The notes: generated by a model not told the origin, from the letters alone. A stretch of 49,913 nucleotides of DNA from an uncultured Oscillibacter sp. (GCA_910577405.1 CAJTMG010000022.1:1-49913); one strand, 5' to 3'; shown: positions 8,109-17,126, counted from the stretch's first letter. Numbers and translations: made by a program.

Positions 8109-8545
8109 GGCCTGTCCTCCAATCCACAGTAAAACGCCCGCGCCGCGTCCAGGTCCTTCTGGTTCGGACGGCCCTTTGCTATCCCGCCTACCAGCTTGAA
8201 GGGGCCGAAGGTATCATAGCCCCGGCAGCCAAACTTCCCCAACACCCGGCAGCGCCGTTCTTTCGCGATCCCCTCCAGCGTCTGCTCCGCGCCCTTCCAG
8301 CGGGAACCGCAGGTACAGACAAAAAATATGTCCTTCTTTTCCGGAAGACGCTCCCGGGCAAAATCCACCACCGTCTGATGAAATTTCCCGAAGTAGACCC
8401 CGGACGCAAAGCCTATCCGGTCATAATCCTCCAAACGTGCCTCCCCCGGCGCGGTTACATCGATCAGGTCTATTTCCCCCATGGCTTGCAGGACCTTCAG
8501 CGTGTTGCCGTGATGCCTGGAATAGTAACAGACTGCCGTTTTCAT
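8105..8545 (-). CDS. Flavodoxin-like protein
   Basis: The 146-residue protein begins with a beta strand MKTAVCYYSRHHGNT, the phosphate-binding loop of flavodoxins (S-x-H-G-N-T), and continues with GFASGVYFGKFH and FVCTCGSRW, which line the flavin in the short flavodoxin families. It would bind FMN and carry electrons in the cytoplasm. The partner is unknown. It shares an ATGA overlap with the deformylase gene and so is co-translated with it, an unusual pairing with no obvious biochemical reason. Confidence 0.8.
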   Translation of the reverse strand: MKTAVCYYSRHHGNTLKVLQAMGEIDLIDVTAPGEARLEDYDRIGFASGVYFGKFHQTVVDFARERLPEKKDIFFVCTCGSRWKGAEQTLEGIAKERRCRVLGKFGCRGYDTFGPFKLVGGIAKGRPNQKDLDAARAFYCGLEDRP

Positions 8546-8656
8546 TATGACACCTCCTGTCTGAATGCACTAGAAGACTTCCTCTTTCGCATACAGAAAC
8601 ATTCCGCCATTTTTACAAGACGCCCCTGTTTGGACAAACAAAAATTCCCAATTCCA

Positions 8657-9814
8657 TCACGTGTATGAGCGTTCTACATTGACGATGGCTTCACAGCGGC
8701 TGTCCAGTGCGCGGACGGCGGTCTGGAATTTCTCCTCCACCTCCTGGTCACTGAGCCGAAAGCGGAAGGGCACCACAGCGTCGAAAATCAGCTTGATATG
8801 GTTCTGGGACGGCACCATCCGGAAGTCATGAACGCCTATTTCGCTGTCGATGCACCTGGCCAGAGATTCCACCCGCTGCCGGAAGTCCTTGGTCTGGCTG
8901 TCGGAGGCCAATGGGTCCATATGAATGACCACCTCGCAGCCCAAATCAGCGCGCAGTTCCCGTTCCACCCGGTCCACGGCGTCATGAAGGGTCAGCACAT
9001 CCTGTTCGGCAGAAACTTCCGCGTGAAAGGAAACCATGCGGCGTCCGGGGCCGTAGTCGTGAACAATCAAATCGTGTATGCCCAGAATATCCGAATGGTT
9101 CAAAACATGATCTTTAATCTGCGCCACAAATTCCGGAGAGGGCGGCGTGCCAAGAAGCGGGTCCACAGTAGAACGCATGGCCTGCACTCCGGACCAGAGA
9201 ATCACGCCGGCAACCAAAAGACCCGCCCAGCCGTCCAAAGGCAGGTCTGTGTACCGGCCCGCGGCGCTGGAGAGCAGAACCACGGCGGTTGCAGCGCAGT
9301 CCCCCAGGGAGTCTGAAGCCGCGGCAAGCAACACGGCGGAATTCAGCTTTTTCCCGATACGGCGGTTATAATAGGCCATATAGAGCTTGACGCCAATAGA
9401 CGCCAGCAGAATCAGCGCCGCTGTCCCCACAGGGCTTTCCATGGGCGCGGGATGCAGGATGCGGGTCAGGGAGGATTTCACCAACTCCGCGCCCATCAGC
9501 AGAATCAGCACGGAAACCCCCAGCCCTGCCAGATATTCCATCCGACCGTGGCCAAAGGGATGATGGAGGTCCGGCTTCTGTCCCGCCAGCAGGAACCCCA
9601 GCAGCGAGACAAATGAACTCCCCGCGTCCGAGAGATTATTGGCGGCGTCGGCAAGCATCGCAATAGAACCGGACATCAGACCCGCCAGCAGCTTCCCCAG
9701 CGCCAGCAGCAGATTCAGTCCCACGCCTACCGCTCCGCAGAGTATGCCGCAGCCTTTCCGCAGTCCTTCCTCGGTCCGGTCCCGCAAAAACAGCCGCGAC
9801 AGCAGTGTAATCAT
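8657..9814 (-). CDS. Cation diffusion facilitator (CDF) metal exporter
   Basis: The 385-residue membrane protein has about six helices. The metal-site residues are in MLADAANNLSDAGSS (helix 2) and in ASDSLGDCAATA (helix 5), separated by the HHPFGHGRMEYLAGL loop that is diagnostic of CDF proteins. A cytoplasmic dimerisation domain follows from about residue 215 (IKDHVLNHSDILGIHDLIVHDYG). An extra 80 residues at the C-terminus extend beyond the usual 300-residue CDF core. Family members exchange zinc, manganese or iron for protons. The D/N pattern alone does not fix the metal. A good AAGGAGGG site precedes the ATG. No operon partner is visible. Confidence 0.9.
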   Translation of the reverse strand: MITLLSRLFLRDRTEEGLRKGCGILCGAVGVGLNLLLALGKLLAGLMSGSIAMLADAANNLSDAGSSFVSLLGFLLAGQKPDLHHPFGHGRMEYLAGLGVSVLILLMGAELVKSSLTRILHPAPMESPVGTAALILLASIGVKLYMAYYNRRIGKKLNSAVLLAAASDSLGDCAATAVVLLSSAAGRYTDLPLDGWAGLLVAGVILWSGVQAMRSTVDPLLGTPPSPEFVAQIKDHVLNHSDILGIHDLIVHDYGPGRRMVSFHAEVSAEQDVLTLHDAVDRVERELRADLGCEVVIHMDPLASDSQTKDFRQRVESLARCIDSEIGVHDFRMVPSQNHIKLIFDAVVPFRFRLSDQEVEEKFQTAVRALDSRCEAIVNVERSYT

Positions 9815-9895
9815 AGACTTCCCTCCTTAGGAGAATGGTTTCATTCCGCAGTCAAGTACATTTACTATATGCCGGAAGCGTCCAGATAGTCCACC

Positions 9896-10504
9896 TTACT
9901 CCGCGTCCTTCTCTCCTGGAATCACCAGCTTCATATGACAGCAGAGGTCGTCCAGGTCCTTGTCAGTGGCGGCGGGTATCCGGAGTTTCGCCCCGCAGTC
10001 CCGGCAGGCCAGGTCTACCGCGGAACGCCGGATTTCGATTCCGTAACGGCGGCTCCCGCAGGCACAGCGGATTCCGTCTGTCCGGGAGGCGATGTCCTTC
10101 AGCTCGGAAAGGACCTCGTACATAATAATATGATCGGCAAAGACTTCCTGCTCTCCGTGCTTTTCCTTCTCTGCCAGAATCTCCAGCTCCTGAAGCTGCT
10201 CCCCTACCGTTTCCTCCGGGCCGATGAAGCAGCAGAATTGCTTTGTCCTCGCGCAGGCCAGTGCGGTGGCGCCATGCAGCATCCGGTCCGGGCCGCAGAC
10301 CGCCGTATGGGTCTCCCCGCAGAGTCCACAGGGCACTGTCAGCCGCCAGCGTTCCCCGTCGTAGTCAGTCCGAAGCACGGATTTGCCGCAGGAGCAGCCC
10401 GCCTCCGCGTCTGAAGCCGCCAGCGCAAAGACAGACCGCGCCCGCATCACCGGTTTCCCACAGGCTGGGCAGAGGTATCCGAACACCCGCATCTCTTCGT
10501 CCAT
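9896..10504 (-). CDS. Multi-zinc-knuckle protein of unknown function
   Basis: The start at 10504 (MDEEMRVFGYLCPACGKP) is set by an AAAGGAGGA site 6 bases upstream. The longer open frame from 10804 has no such site and crosses a promoter. The 202 residues carry several Cys pairs: CPAC near the start, CSCG, CGLC, CACG and CRDC towards the end, which suggests two or three zinc ribbons. Between them is an acidic helical segment (EQLQELEILAEKEKHGEQE). There is no membrane segment or signal peptide. I do not recognise the family by name. A cytosolic zinc-ribbon protein is all that can be supported. Confidence 0.7.
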   Translation of the reverse strand: MDEEMRVFGYLCPACGKPVMRARSVFALAASDAEAGCSCGKSVLRTDYDGERWRLTVPCGLCGETHTAVCGPDRMLHGATALACARTKQFCCFIGPEETVGEQLQELEILAEKEKHGEQEVFADHIIMYEVLSELKDIASRTDGIRCACGSRRYGIEIRRSAVDLACRDCGAKLRIPAATDKDLDDLCCHMKLVIPGEKDAE

Positions 10505-10569
10505 ATCGCGTCCTCCTTTGTACTTGCCCGCCCATGATTTTCCGAGCGGCAAAAGGCTTTGAATGATAT

Positions 10570-10598
10570 AGTATAACACGAAAACAGACGGCTGTACA
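10570..10598 (-). promoter_or_regulatory. Promoter for the zinc-knuckle gene
   Basis: On the minus strand TGTACA and TATACT are separated by exactly 17 bases, and the -10 is preceded by TG one base away. The predicted start of transcription is about 60 bases from the ATG at 10504. Confidence 0.6.
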
Positions 10599-10673
10599 GA
10601 GTTTTTCCGGGAATTTGGGCAGGCGGCGGATGGACAGTCTTTGGTGAAATTTTTGCAATTCCGAAAATTTCTG

Positions 10674-10702
10674 TATACAAATCCGGATTCCTGTGCTATA
10701 CT
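10674..10702 (+). promoter_or_regulatory. Promoter ahead of the RNase J leader
   Basis: TATACA (10674-10679) and TATACT (10697-10702) are 17 bases apart on the plus strand. The gene starts at 11026, so the transcript would carry a leader of roughly 315 bases. A GC-rich hairpin formed by CCGGC...GCCGG with AGAGG/CCTCT inside it lies at about 10827-10855. In the 10505-11025 gap these two promoters, the leader and the hairpin are all that I see; the long open frame crossing it is incidental. Confidence 0.55.
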
Positions 10703-11025
10703 ATACCGAGTTTCATCAGGGACCGCCGGCGGCCTTGGGGACTTGCTCCCTTTCTTTTCCAGCGCTTCGGGAATCTGCCGCCTCCTCTCCCTGCGTTCCG
10801 ACATTCTTCGCGGCTTTGTATTTTTCCGGCCTGAGAGGTGTTTCCTCTGCCGGTCAAATAAACGGACAGTCTTTATATTGCGGACAACGGGTATGGCGTA
10901 ACCAAACCTCTGCCGGCGAAACGGGGCCGGGCAGACAGCGGGCGTCTCTTCTTTGCGTGCCCGATTTTCTTCGCGGATGGACTGCCCTTACATCAATTCA
11001 GCAGATTAAAGGAGTTTTTTTATCT

Positions 11026-12684
11026 ATGGCAGAAAAATTGAAGATTATCCCCCTGGGCGGTCTGAATGAGATTGGCAAGAATATGACGGCCTACGAGTAC
11101 GGCGGCGAGATTATCGTGGTGGACTGCGGTATGGCGTTCCCTGACGAGGATCTATACGGCATTGACTGCATTATCCCCGACGTGTCCTACCTCATCAAGA
11201 ACCGCGCCCGCATACGGGGCCTGTTCATCACCCACGGGCACGAGGACCATGTGGGGGCGATTCCTTATGTCCTCAAGCAGGTGAATATGCCCATTTACTG
11301 CACGCGCTTCACTGCCGGGCTGATACAGCTCAAACTGGAGGAACACGGGCTGGTGCGGAGTACCAAGCTGATTACCGTGGACGCTGGAAAGACCGTCCGG
11401 GCAGGAAAGTTCTCGGTGGAGTTCATCCATGTGAATCACTCCATCGCGGATTCCGTGGCCTTTGCCATTCATACCCATATGGGCACGGTGGTGCATACCG
11501 GCGACTTCAAGATTGACTCCACGCCCATCGACGGGGAAGTGATTGACCTGGCGCGGCTGGGAGCTTTGGGGCAGTCGGGTGTGCTGGCCCTGTGCGCGGA
11601 CTCCACCAATGTGGAACGCCCCGGCTACACCCTCAGCGAACGCACTGTGGGACAGACCTTTATGCGGCAGTTCCAGGGCTGTGAGGAACGTATCATCGTC
11701 ACCACCTTTGCCTCCAACGTCCACCGCATTCAGCAGGTTTTGGACGCCGCAGCCGCCCATGGCCGGAAGGTCGCCGTTACGGGCCGCTCTATGGAGAACA
11801 TCATGCGGGTTTCCACGGAGCTGGGTTATATGAAGGTCCCTAAGAACACGCTGGTGGACATCAACAAGATCAAGGCCTTGCCGAAAAACCGACAGGTAAT
11901 TGTCACCACCGGGTCCCAGGGCGAGGAAATGAGCGCCCTTTACCGGATGGCTTTCTCACAGCACAAACAGGTGGAAATCGGGCCGGGGGACAAAGTCATT
12001 ATCTCCGCGTCCGCCATTCCGGGGAACGAGGTGACCGTCAGCCGGGTGATCAACGAGCTGTTCCGAAAGGGCGTGAAAGTCGTCTATGACCGGGCGGATA
12101 TGCTCCACGTCTCCGGACACGCCTGCCAGGAGGAGCTGAAAATTATCCACGCCCTCACCAAGCCCCGGTTCTTTATCCCCCTCCACGGCGAGCAGCGGAT
12201 GCTCCAGATTCACAGCGGCCTTGCCCAGCAGATGGGTCTGGACCGGAATCATATCGCCATTGCGGAAAACGGGTCCGTTATTGAGATCACCGCAAAGACC
12301 CTCAAGCTCTCCGGTTCCGTGCCCGCCGGTGAAATCTATGTGGACGGCTCCGGCGTGGGCGATGTCGGCGCTGTGGTCATGCGGGACCGGAAGCGGCTGG
12401 CGGAGGACGGCATGGTAGTGGTGGTCCTCCCCGTCTCCGCGCACGACGGCGGGCTTTTGGCGTCTCCCGAAATCATCACCCGCGGGTTTATCTACGTCAA
12501 GGAATCCGGCGACCTGATGAAGGAGCTGCAATCCGTTGCCCTGGACGCCGCCGAATCCTTCTCCCACAGACGCGGCAGGGACGACGGCGAGCTTCGCGGA
12601 AATGTCAAGGCCGCCGTCAGCAGCTACCTCTTTAAGACCACCCGCCGCAGTCCTATGGTCATTCCCGTCATCACAAGACTGTGA
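11026..12684 (+). CDS. rnj: Ribonuclease J
   Basis: The ATG at 11026 follows AAAGGAG and begins MAEKLKIIPLGGLNEIGKN, the canonical RNase J start. The longer frame to 10693 is non-coding leader. The 552-residue product has the metallo-beta-lactamase motif HGHEDH at 70-75, the VVDCGMAFPD strand before it, further metal ligands in HTGDFKID, the beta-CASP domain, and the SGHACQEELK and PLHGEQRML motifs of the C-terminal part. It is a 5'-3' exonuclease and endonuclease in mRNA turnover and rRNA maturation. The gene is alone in its transcription unit and ends with a terminator 140 bases downstream. Confidence 0.95.
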   Translation: MAEKLKIIPLGGLNEIGKNMTAYEYGGEIIVVDCGMAFPDEDLYGIDCIIPDVSYLIKNRARIRGLFITHGHEDHVGAIPYVLKQVNMPIYCTRFTAGLIQLKLEEHGLVRSTKLITVDAGKTVRAGKFSVEFIHVNHSIADSVAFAIHTHMGTVVHTGDFKIDSTPIDGEVIDLARLGALGQSGVLALCADSTNVERPGYTLSERTVGQTFMRQFQGCEERIIVTTFASNVHRIQQVLDAAAAHGRKVAVTGRSMENIMRVSTELGYMKVPKNTLVDINKIKALPKNRQVIVTTGSQGEEMSALYRMAFSQHKQVEIGPGDKVIISASAIPGNEVTVSRVINELFRKGVKVVYDRADMLHVSGHACQEELKIIHALTKPRFFIPLHGEQRMLQIHSGLAQQMGLDRNHIAIAENGSVIEITAKTLKLSGSVPAGEIYVDGSGVGDVGAVVMRDRKRLAEDGMVVVVLPVSAHDGGLLASPEIITRGFIYVKESGDLMKELQSVALDAAESFSHRRGRDDGELRGNVKAAVSSYLFKTTRRSPMVIPVITRL

Positions 12685-12824
12685 ATCAATCAGAAGTCAG
12701 GACTTAGGGATTTTCCCTCTATTGCCGGCTGTACTGTAATCAGGAATCTGTTCATTGCCGGAAGCCTCCTCCTTCTGTCCGCAGCGATATAAAACAGAAT
12801 TTCTATTGATATGACGCAGCAGAA

Positions 12825-12860
12825 CAGCGGTCCGGAAGACGCACCCGGGCCGCTGTTTTT
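12825..12860 (+). terminator. Rho-independent terminator after RNase J
   Basis: An 11-base stem CAGCGGTCCGG / CCGGGCCGCTG (one G-U pair) with a 9-base loop is followed by TTTTT. The gap between the RNase J stop and this hairpin (12685-12824) shows no other feature. Confidence 0.85.
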
Positions 12861-12878
12861 CCGCCCGAAAACGAAACA

Positions 12879-12901
12879 CGCACAGGAAAAAACCCTGTGC
12901 G
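12879..12901 (-). terminator. Hairpin terminator after the XRE regulator
   Basis: A perfect 8-base stem CGCACAGG / CCTGTGCG lies just past the stop of the minus-strand regulator gene. In that direction it is followed by a T-rich tail (TGTTTCGTTTTC). The tail is imperfect, so efficiency is uncertain. Confidence 0.5.
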
Positions 12902-12905
12902 CGCT

Positions 12906-13130
12906 TCAGCGTTCCTTACTAAGTCCCAACAAATAATCGGTGCTTACGCCGTAATACTTACTCAGTGTAATCAGATGATGAATCGGCAGCTCATTGGCTC
13001 CGCGCTCATATCGTGCGTACATGGTCTGTGAGGTTCCCAAGACCTCGGCAATCTGAGTCTGTGTTTTGTCGGCGTCCTCGCGCAAATCACGCAGAATACG
13101 TACATACTCCATCTCGTCCACGTTCGACAC
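12906..13130 (-). CDS. Small XRE-family DNA-binding regulator
   Basis: The 74-residue protein is a single Cro/CI helix-turn-helix domain: LRDLREDADKTQTQIAEVLG, then TSQTMYARYERGANELP, with the typical closing helix LSKYYGVSTDYLLGLSK. It has no sensor domain. It lies alone between RNase J and a DEAD-box helicase and points away from the helicase gene. The 328-base gap 13131-13458 holds AT-rich sequence near 13160-13250 and the helicase promoter. The target of this regulator is unknown; autoregulation is usual for the family. Confidence 0.85.
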   Translation of the reverse strand: MSNVDEMEYVRILRDLREDADKTQTQIAEVLGTSQTMYARYERGANELPIHHLITLSKYYGVSTDYLLGLSKER

Positions 13131-13335
13131 CTCCCCCTACGTGTATGTTCCCATTGGTATCCTGCCTTTAATTTATCATAAAAAAACGCACTTGTTGGAC
13201 CCACAATAAACAATTTTACTACAATTTTTGCATAAAATTAAGAAGAATTTGTAGAGTTTCATAGAAATATGCGCCGCTTGTTCCAGGATTTCCCGAAAAT
13301 GAGCCTGTCAGCCCCGGTTCCCATCGTTCCCATGC

Positions 13336-13364
13336 TTTACAAGCGGCGGTTTTCCCTGTATAAT
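13336..13364 (+). promoter_or_regulatory. Strong sigma-A promoter for the helicase
   Basis: TTTACA (13336-13341) and TATAAT (13359-13364) are separated by 17 bases. The leader to the ATG at 13459 is about 88 bases and contains a short hairpin built on GGGCGG...CCGCCC (13380-13410). Confidence 0.8.
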
Positions 13365-13458
13365 GACATTGCGGCATTCAGGGCGGACGGCAGGTCTTTC
13401 TCCCGCCCCTGCTCTCATTATAGCATACTGCGGAATCAGATGGAAAGAGGATAACATT

Positions 13459-14616
13459 ATGGAATTCACTCAAGGCGTCCGGTTTGACAGTCTTGGCCTG
13501 TCGCCGGAAATCATGCGGGCCATCCAGGAACGGAATCTGGAAATGACCACCCCCGTCCAGGCTGGCTGCATCCCCCCTATGATGGACTGGCAGGATGTGA
13601 TCGCCAAAGCCCCTACCGGCACCGGGAAAACCTTCGCTTACGGCATTCCAATCATAGAACATATCGACCCCAAGGAGGACTGTGTGCAGGCGGTCATTCT
13701 GGCCCCTACCCGAGAACTGGCCATCCAGATAACTGACGAGCTGCGGGTGGTCTCCGCATACCGGCCCGGCGTGCGCTCCGTCTGTCTGTACGGCGGGCAG
13801 CCAATCGGACGGCAGATTGAGACCCTCAAGAAGCGGCCGCAGATCGTAATCGCCACCCCTGGACGGCTCAGCGACCATATGAAACGCCGTACCGTGCGGG
13901 TAGACAGCGTGCGCACCGTGGTTCTGGACGAGGCTGACCGGATGCTGGATATGGGCTTTGTCCACGACGTGACCCGGCTGCTGGACCGTATGAGCAAGCG
14001 GAAGAATCTGGGGCTCTTTTCCGCCACCATCTCCCGGGAGGTCATGGATATCGCCTGGATCTATCAGCGGGACGCCGCCGAAATCACCGTGCGGGAGGAC
14101 GAGCAGAACAAGCCCGATATCAAGCAGTTCCGCATGGACGTGTCACAGAACGAAAAGGCCGACGCCATCGCGAAAATCCTGGAGGCCACAGGCTTTGACC
14201 GCTGCATGGCCTTCTGCAATACCAAGGGGTCTACAGAACGCATCACCAAGTTTTTGCAAATGCGTGGGATTGACGCGCAGTGCATCCATGGCGACATCCC
14301 CCAGCGGCGGCGCGAGTATGTGATGGATCTTTTCCGTCAGGGCAGGCTGCGGGTCTTCGTGTCTACCGACGTGGCCGCCCGGGGCATCGATGTGGACGAC
14401 GTGGACATCGTGTTCAACTGCGACGTGCCTGACGAGAATCAAGATTACGTCCACCGTATCGGCCGTACCGGAAGAGCCAGACGGCAGGGCGTCGCGGTGT
14501 CCCTCATTGCCGACTACCCTTCCAAAATGCGCATCGACGATATCGCCCAGAAAACCCGGAATCAGATTGTCCCCGTCCGGTTTGACAGCGACGGGAATCT
14601 TGCTGTGATTGAATAG
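13459..14616 (+). CDS. DEAD-box RNA helicase
   Basis: The ATG at 13459 begins MEFTQGVRFDSLGLSPEIM, with the Q motif TTPVQAGCIPP following. The 385-residue protein is a minimal two-RecA-domain helicase: motif I APTGTGKT (51-58), PTREL, TPGR, DEAD at 157-160, SAT in LFSATIS, then the second domain with FVSTDVAARGID and HRIGRTGRAR. It ends soon after the core, without the RNA-binding tail of DbpA/CshA types. It would remodel RNA in ribosome assembly or, with RNase J nearby, mRNA decay. That functional link is inference from proximity only. Confidence 0.93.
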   Translation: MEFTQGVRFDSLGLSPEIMRAIQERNLEMTTPVQAGCIPPMMDWQDVIAKAPTGTGKTFAYGIPIIEHIDPKEDCVQAVILAPTRELAIQITDELRVVSAYRPGVRSVCLYGGQPIGRQIETLKKRPQIVIATPGRLSDHMKRRTVRVDSVRTVVLDEADRMLDMGFVHDVTRLLDRMSKRKNLGLFSATISREVMDIAWIYQRDAAEITVREDEQNKPDIKQFRMDVSQNEKADAIAKILEATGFDRCMAFCNTKGSTERITKFLQMRGIDAQCIHGDIPQRRREYVMDLFRQGRLRVFVSTDVAARGIDVDDVDIVFNCDVPDENQDYVHRIGRTGRARRQGVAVSLIADYPSKMRIDDIAQKTRNQIVPVRFDSDGNLAVIE

Positions 14617-14649
14617 GTCTTGTCTGCGCCGTATGAAAGGAATTTTGCT

Positions 14650-15261
14650 ATGACAGAAGAGAAAATACGTCCCATTCGTACCATAAAGGCCGTTATTTTC
14701 GGTCTGGCGGTGCTTCTGATTGTGGGCCTGGCGGGGTTCCTCTTTGGCCGCTTCGCCCAGAATCGTCAGCCGGAACCAGAAATCTCCGCCGTTGTTCTGC
14801 AAAGCCGTCTGTCCTCCATCAGCGAACTGGCCAGCGTCGCCTACCTGTACACCGACATGGGCCAATTCGAAAACAGCGGCGAGTTCTACGGGCATACGAT
14901 CCCTTTTACCACCAAAAAATTCATCCTGACCTACGACGGCGTAATTAAGGCGGGGGTGGATTTGCGTCAGGCGGAGGTGTCCGTCAGCGGCGGGCAGGTG
15001 CGGGTAACCCTTCCGGAGGCGGAAATCCTCTCCCATGAGCTGGACGAGAACAGCGTGGAGATTTTCGACCAGCGGACCAGTATCTTCAATCCTTTTACCG
15101 TGGAGGATTTTACCAGCTTCCAGGCCGCCCAAAAAGCCGAAATGGAAGCCAAGGCGCTGGAGGGCGGTCTTTTGAAGGAAGCAAAGGAAAAGGCTGCCGA
15201 CAGTGTGCGCCTGCTTCTGGCCCCCCTTTTGCCGGAGGATGCCGCTCTGGTTGTTGAATAG
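14650..15261 (+). CDS. DUF4230 membrane-anchored protein
   Basis: The start at 14650 (MTEEKIRPIRTIKAVIF) has GAAAGGA upstream. The gene follows the helicase by 33 bases, so they probably form one transcript. One N-terminal membrane helix (about 12-33) is followed by an extracytoplasmic domain with ELASVAYLYTDMGQFEN, then a KKFILTYDGVIKAGVDL strand pair and VRVTLPEAEILSHELDENS. These are typical of the DUF4230 family, which has no established role. A charged helical tail with alanine and glutamate closes the 203-residue protein. Confidence 0.75.
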   Translation: MTEEKIRPIRTIKAVIFGLAVLLIVGLAGFLFGRFAQNRQPEPEISAVVLQSRLSSISELASVAYLYTDMGQFENSGEFYGHTIPFTTKKFILTYDGVIKAGVDLRQAEVSVSGGQVRVTLPEAEILSHELDENSVEIFDQRTSIFNPFTVEDFTSFQAAQKAEMEAKALEGGLLKEAKEKAADSVRLLLAPLLPEDAALVVE

Positions 15262-15335
15262 ATGGTTTGTTTCAGAGAATATCAGGGGAATCTTGAATAA
15301 TTTATTACATTTTGTAACTTTTTGCTTTGCCTGCC

Positions 15336-15364
15336 TTTACAAGGTGGGCAAATGTCTTTATAAT
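15336..15364 (+). promoter_or_regulatory. Sigma-A promoter for the oligopeptide-binding lipoprotein
   Basis: TTTACA (15336-15341) and TATAAT (15359-15364) with a 17-base spacer sit about 50 bases before the ATG at 15416. Confidence 0.8.
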
Positions 15365-15415
15365 GGACGGACAGAATATTTATGCCCCGCGGGGTATTTT
15401 GGAGGGATTTTTTCT

Positions 15416-17059
15416 ATGACCTGTCAATTCCGGTTTCAAAAGCGGCTGACGGCTCTGCTGTTGTCCGTCGTACTTTGCCTGAGCCTGTCCGGGTGCGCCA
15501 AGGACGGAGAGGGCGTGTCACTGTCAGTATCCGTAGGGGCCAAGCCCGGCACCCTGGACCCGGCCTATGCGGAGGAGCTGTCCGATCAGACGATTCTGGC
15601 CCACCTCTACGAGAATCTGATGCGCGTGACCGTGGACGCCAGCGGACGCACAACAGTAATCGGCGGCATGGCCAAGAGCGTGGACGAGGAGGAGGAAACG
15701 GCGGAGGGCGGCGTGAATGTAATCTATACCTTCCGTCTGCGGAGCGCCAAGTGGTCCGATGGACGGGCGGTGAAGGCGTCCGATTTTGTCTATGCCTGGC
15801 GCCGTCTGGCAAACCCGGCCACCAACTCCCCCTTTGCCGATATGCTGTCCATGGTGGCGGGCTACCGGGAGGCCCGGGCGTCTGGAAATATGGAGCAGCT
15901 ACAGGTGTCCGCCAAGAACGACAGTACCTTTCAGGTGGTGGTCCGGGGGCATCACGACTGGTTTTTGAAGGAAGTCTGCACTTCTCCCGCTACCATGCCC
16001 CTGCGGGAGGATGTGATTCAGCGTTTGAAGAGCGCCGCGCCTGCCGGGGGTTCCTGGTGGACGGAGATCACGGCCCTGACGGTCAACGGCCCCTATTTGC
16101 CCGCGTCCCAGGAAAAAGGCGTTTCCATGACCCTGACGCCCAACAGCCATTATTACGACAACCAGCCCGGCCCGAGGGAAATTACCTTCCGTTTTGTGGA
16201 CACGCCGGAGAAGGCACAGGAGCTTTATAACGCAAAGACGGTAGACGCGGTATGGCCCTGTGAGGAAGGTCAGGCGAGTTCCGGGTCTCTGCCGGAGTTG
16301 GGGACCTGCGTGGCGGTATTCAACTGCGCCGGGGAACCCTTTGCGGAGGATTTGCTGCGGCAGGCCCTGTCCCTTGCGGCGGATCGGAACGCTCTGGCGG
16401 AAACAGCTGGCGGGACAGCAGCGGAGGGTCTGGTGCCGCCTGGAGTGCCGGAGGATGAGACGGCGGATTTCCGTACCGCAGGCGGTCCACTGATGGACAA
16501 TGATCTGGAGGGCTATGAGGAACGCTGTCAGCAGGCCCGGGCGCTTTTGAACGAGGCGGGCTACGACACCGGGTCCAACGTGGGGGAACTGGAATACCTC
16601 TATGCCCGCGGCACAGAAAACGAAGCCGTCGCCCAGGCCCTCTGCCAGCAGTGGAAGGACGTGCTGCATCTTGAAATCACCCCCAAAGCCTTGAGCCAGC
16701 AGGATTTGATGAGCGCCCTGCGAAAGGGAGAATTCACGCTGGCCGGTCTGGACGTTTCCGCCGCCGCCAATGACGCAGAGAGCTTCCTGATGGCCTGGAC
16801 CTCCGGCAGTCAGGACAACGTGGCGGGCTATAAAAACAGCGCCTACGATACCCTTCTGAATGTCGTTGCCGGGTCCGGAGACGCCAAGGCCCGTATGGGA
16901 TGCCTCCATGACGCCGAGGCTCTTCTGATGATGGATTACGTGCTCATTCCCCTTTACACCCGTACCACCGCCTGGACCCTCCGGGACCATCTCACCGGCG
17001 CGTTCCGGGACCCCCGCGGCTGGTTCTCCTTCTCCAACGTCACTGTCCGAACTGCATAA
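15416..17059 (+). CDS. Oligopeptide ABC transporter substrate-binding lipoprotein
   Basis: The ATG at 15416 follows GGAGGGA. The 547-residue protein starts with a lipoprotein signal and lipobox LSGC (Cys27). It then shows the SBP_bac_5 (OppA/DppA) pattern: SVSVGAKPGTLDPAYAEELS, an ILAHLYENLMR strand, YTFRLRSAKWSDGRAVKASD, and later LRQALSLAADRNALAE. It would bind peptides outside the membrane. No permease or ATPase genes accompany it, so it may serve a transporter encoded elsewhere or have a sensing role. The gene is monocistronic, with its own promoter and hairpin. Confidence 0.9.
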   Translation: MTCQFRFQKRLTALLLSVVLCLSLSGCAKDGEGVSLSVSVGAKPGTLDPAYAEELSDQTILAHLYENLMRVTVDASGRTTVIGGMAKSVDEEEETAEGGVNVIYTFRLRSAKWSDGRAVKASDFVYAWRRLANPATNSPFADMLSMVAGYREARASGNMEQLQVSAKNDSTFQVVVRGHHDWFLKEVCTSPATMPLREDVIQRLKSAAPAGGSWWTEITALTVNGPYLPASQEKGVSMTLTPNSHYYDNQPGPREITFRFVDTPEKAQELYNAKTVDAVWPCEEGQASSGSLPELGTCVAVFNCAGEPFAEDLLRQALSLAADRNALAETAGGTAAEGLVPPGVPEDETADFRTAGGPLMDNDLEGYEERCQQARALLNEAGYDTGSNVGELEYLYARGTENEAVAQALCQQWKDVLHLEITPKALSQQDLMSALRKGEFTLAGLDVSAAANDAESFLMAWTSGSQDNVAGYKNSAYDTLLNVVAGSGDAKARMGCLHDAEALLMMDYVLIPLYTRTTAWTLRDHLTGAFRDPRGWFSFSNVTVRTA

Positions 17060-17063
17060 TAAC

Positions 17064-17099
17064 AAGCGTCCCGGCTGGCTGTTCGGCTCCGGGACGCTT
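17064..17099. terminator. Bidirectional hairpin between the peptide-binding protein and thyX
   Basis: A perfect 11-base inverted repeat AAGCGTCCCGG / CCGGGACGCTT separates convergent genes. The T tracts are weak on both sides (TTTCATCTT on plus, TTGTTATT on minus), but the position between two stops supports use in both directions. Confidence 0.65.
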
Positions 17100-17126
17100 T
17101 CATCTTCATTCAGTCTGATCGGGATT

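Noticed and set aside
9896..10804. Longer zinc-knuckle protein starting at 10804
   Set aside because: The extra 100 codons cross two promoter elements, read as basic low-quality sequence, and lack a ribosome site; 10504 has one.
10693..11025. N-terminal extension of the RNase J frame upstream of the ATG at 11026
   Set aside because: The extension starts inside the promoter region, has no ribosome site and no similarity to RNase J, while AAAGGAG precedes the canonical start. The open frame is accidental in GC-rich DNA.
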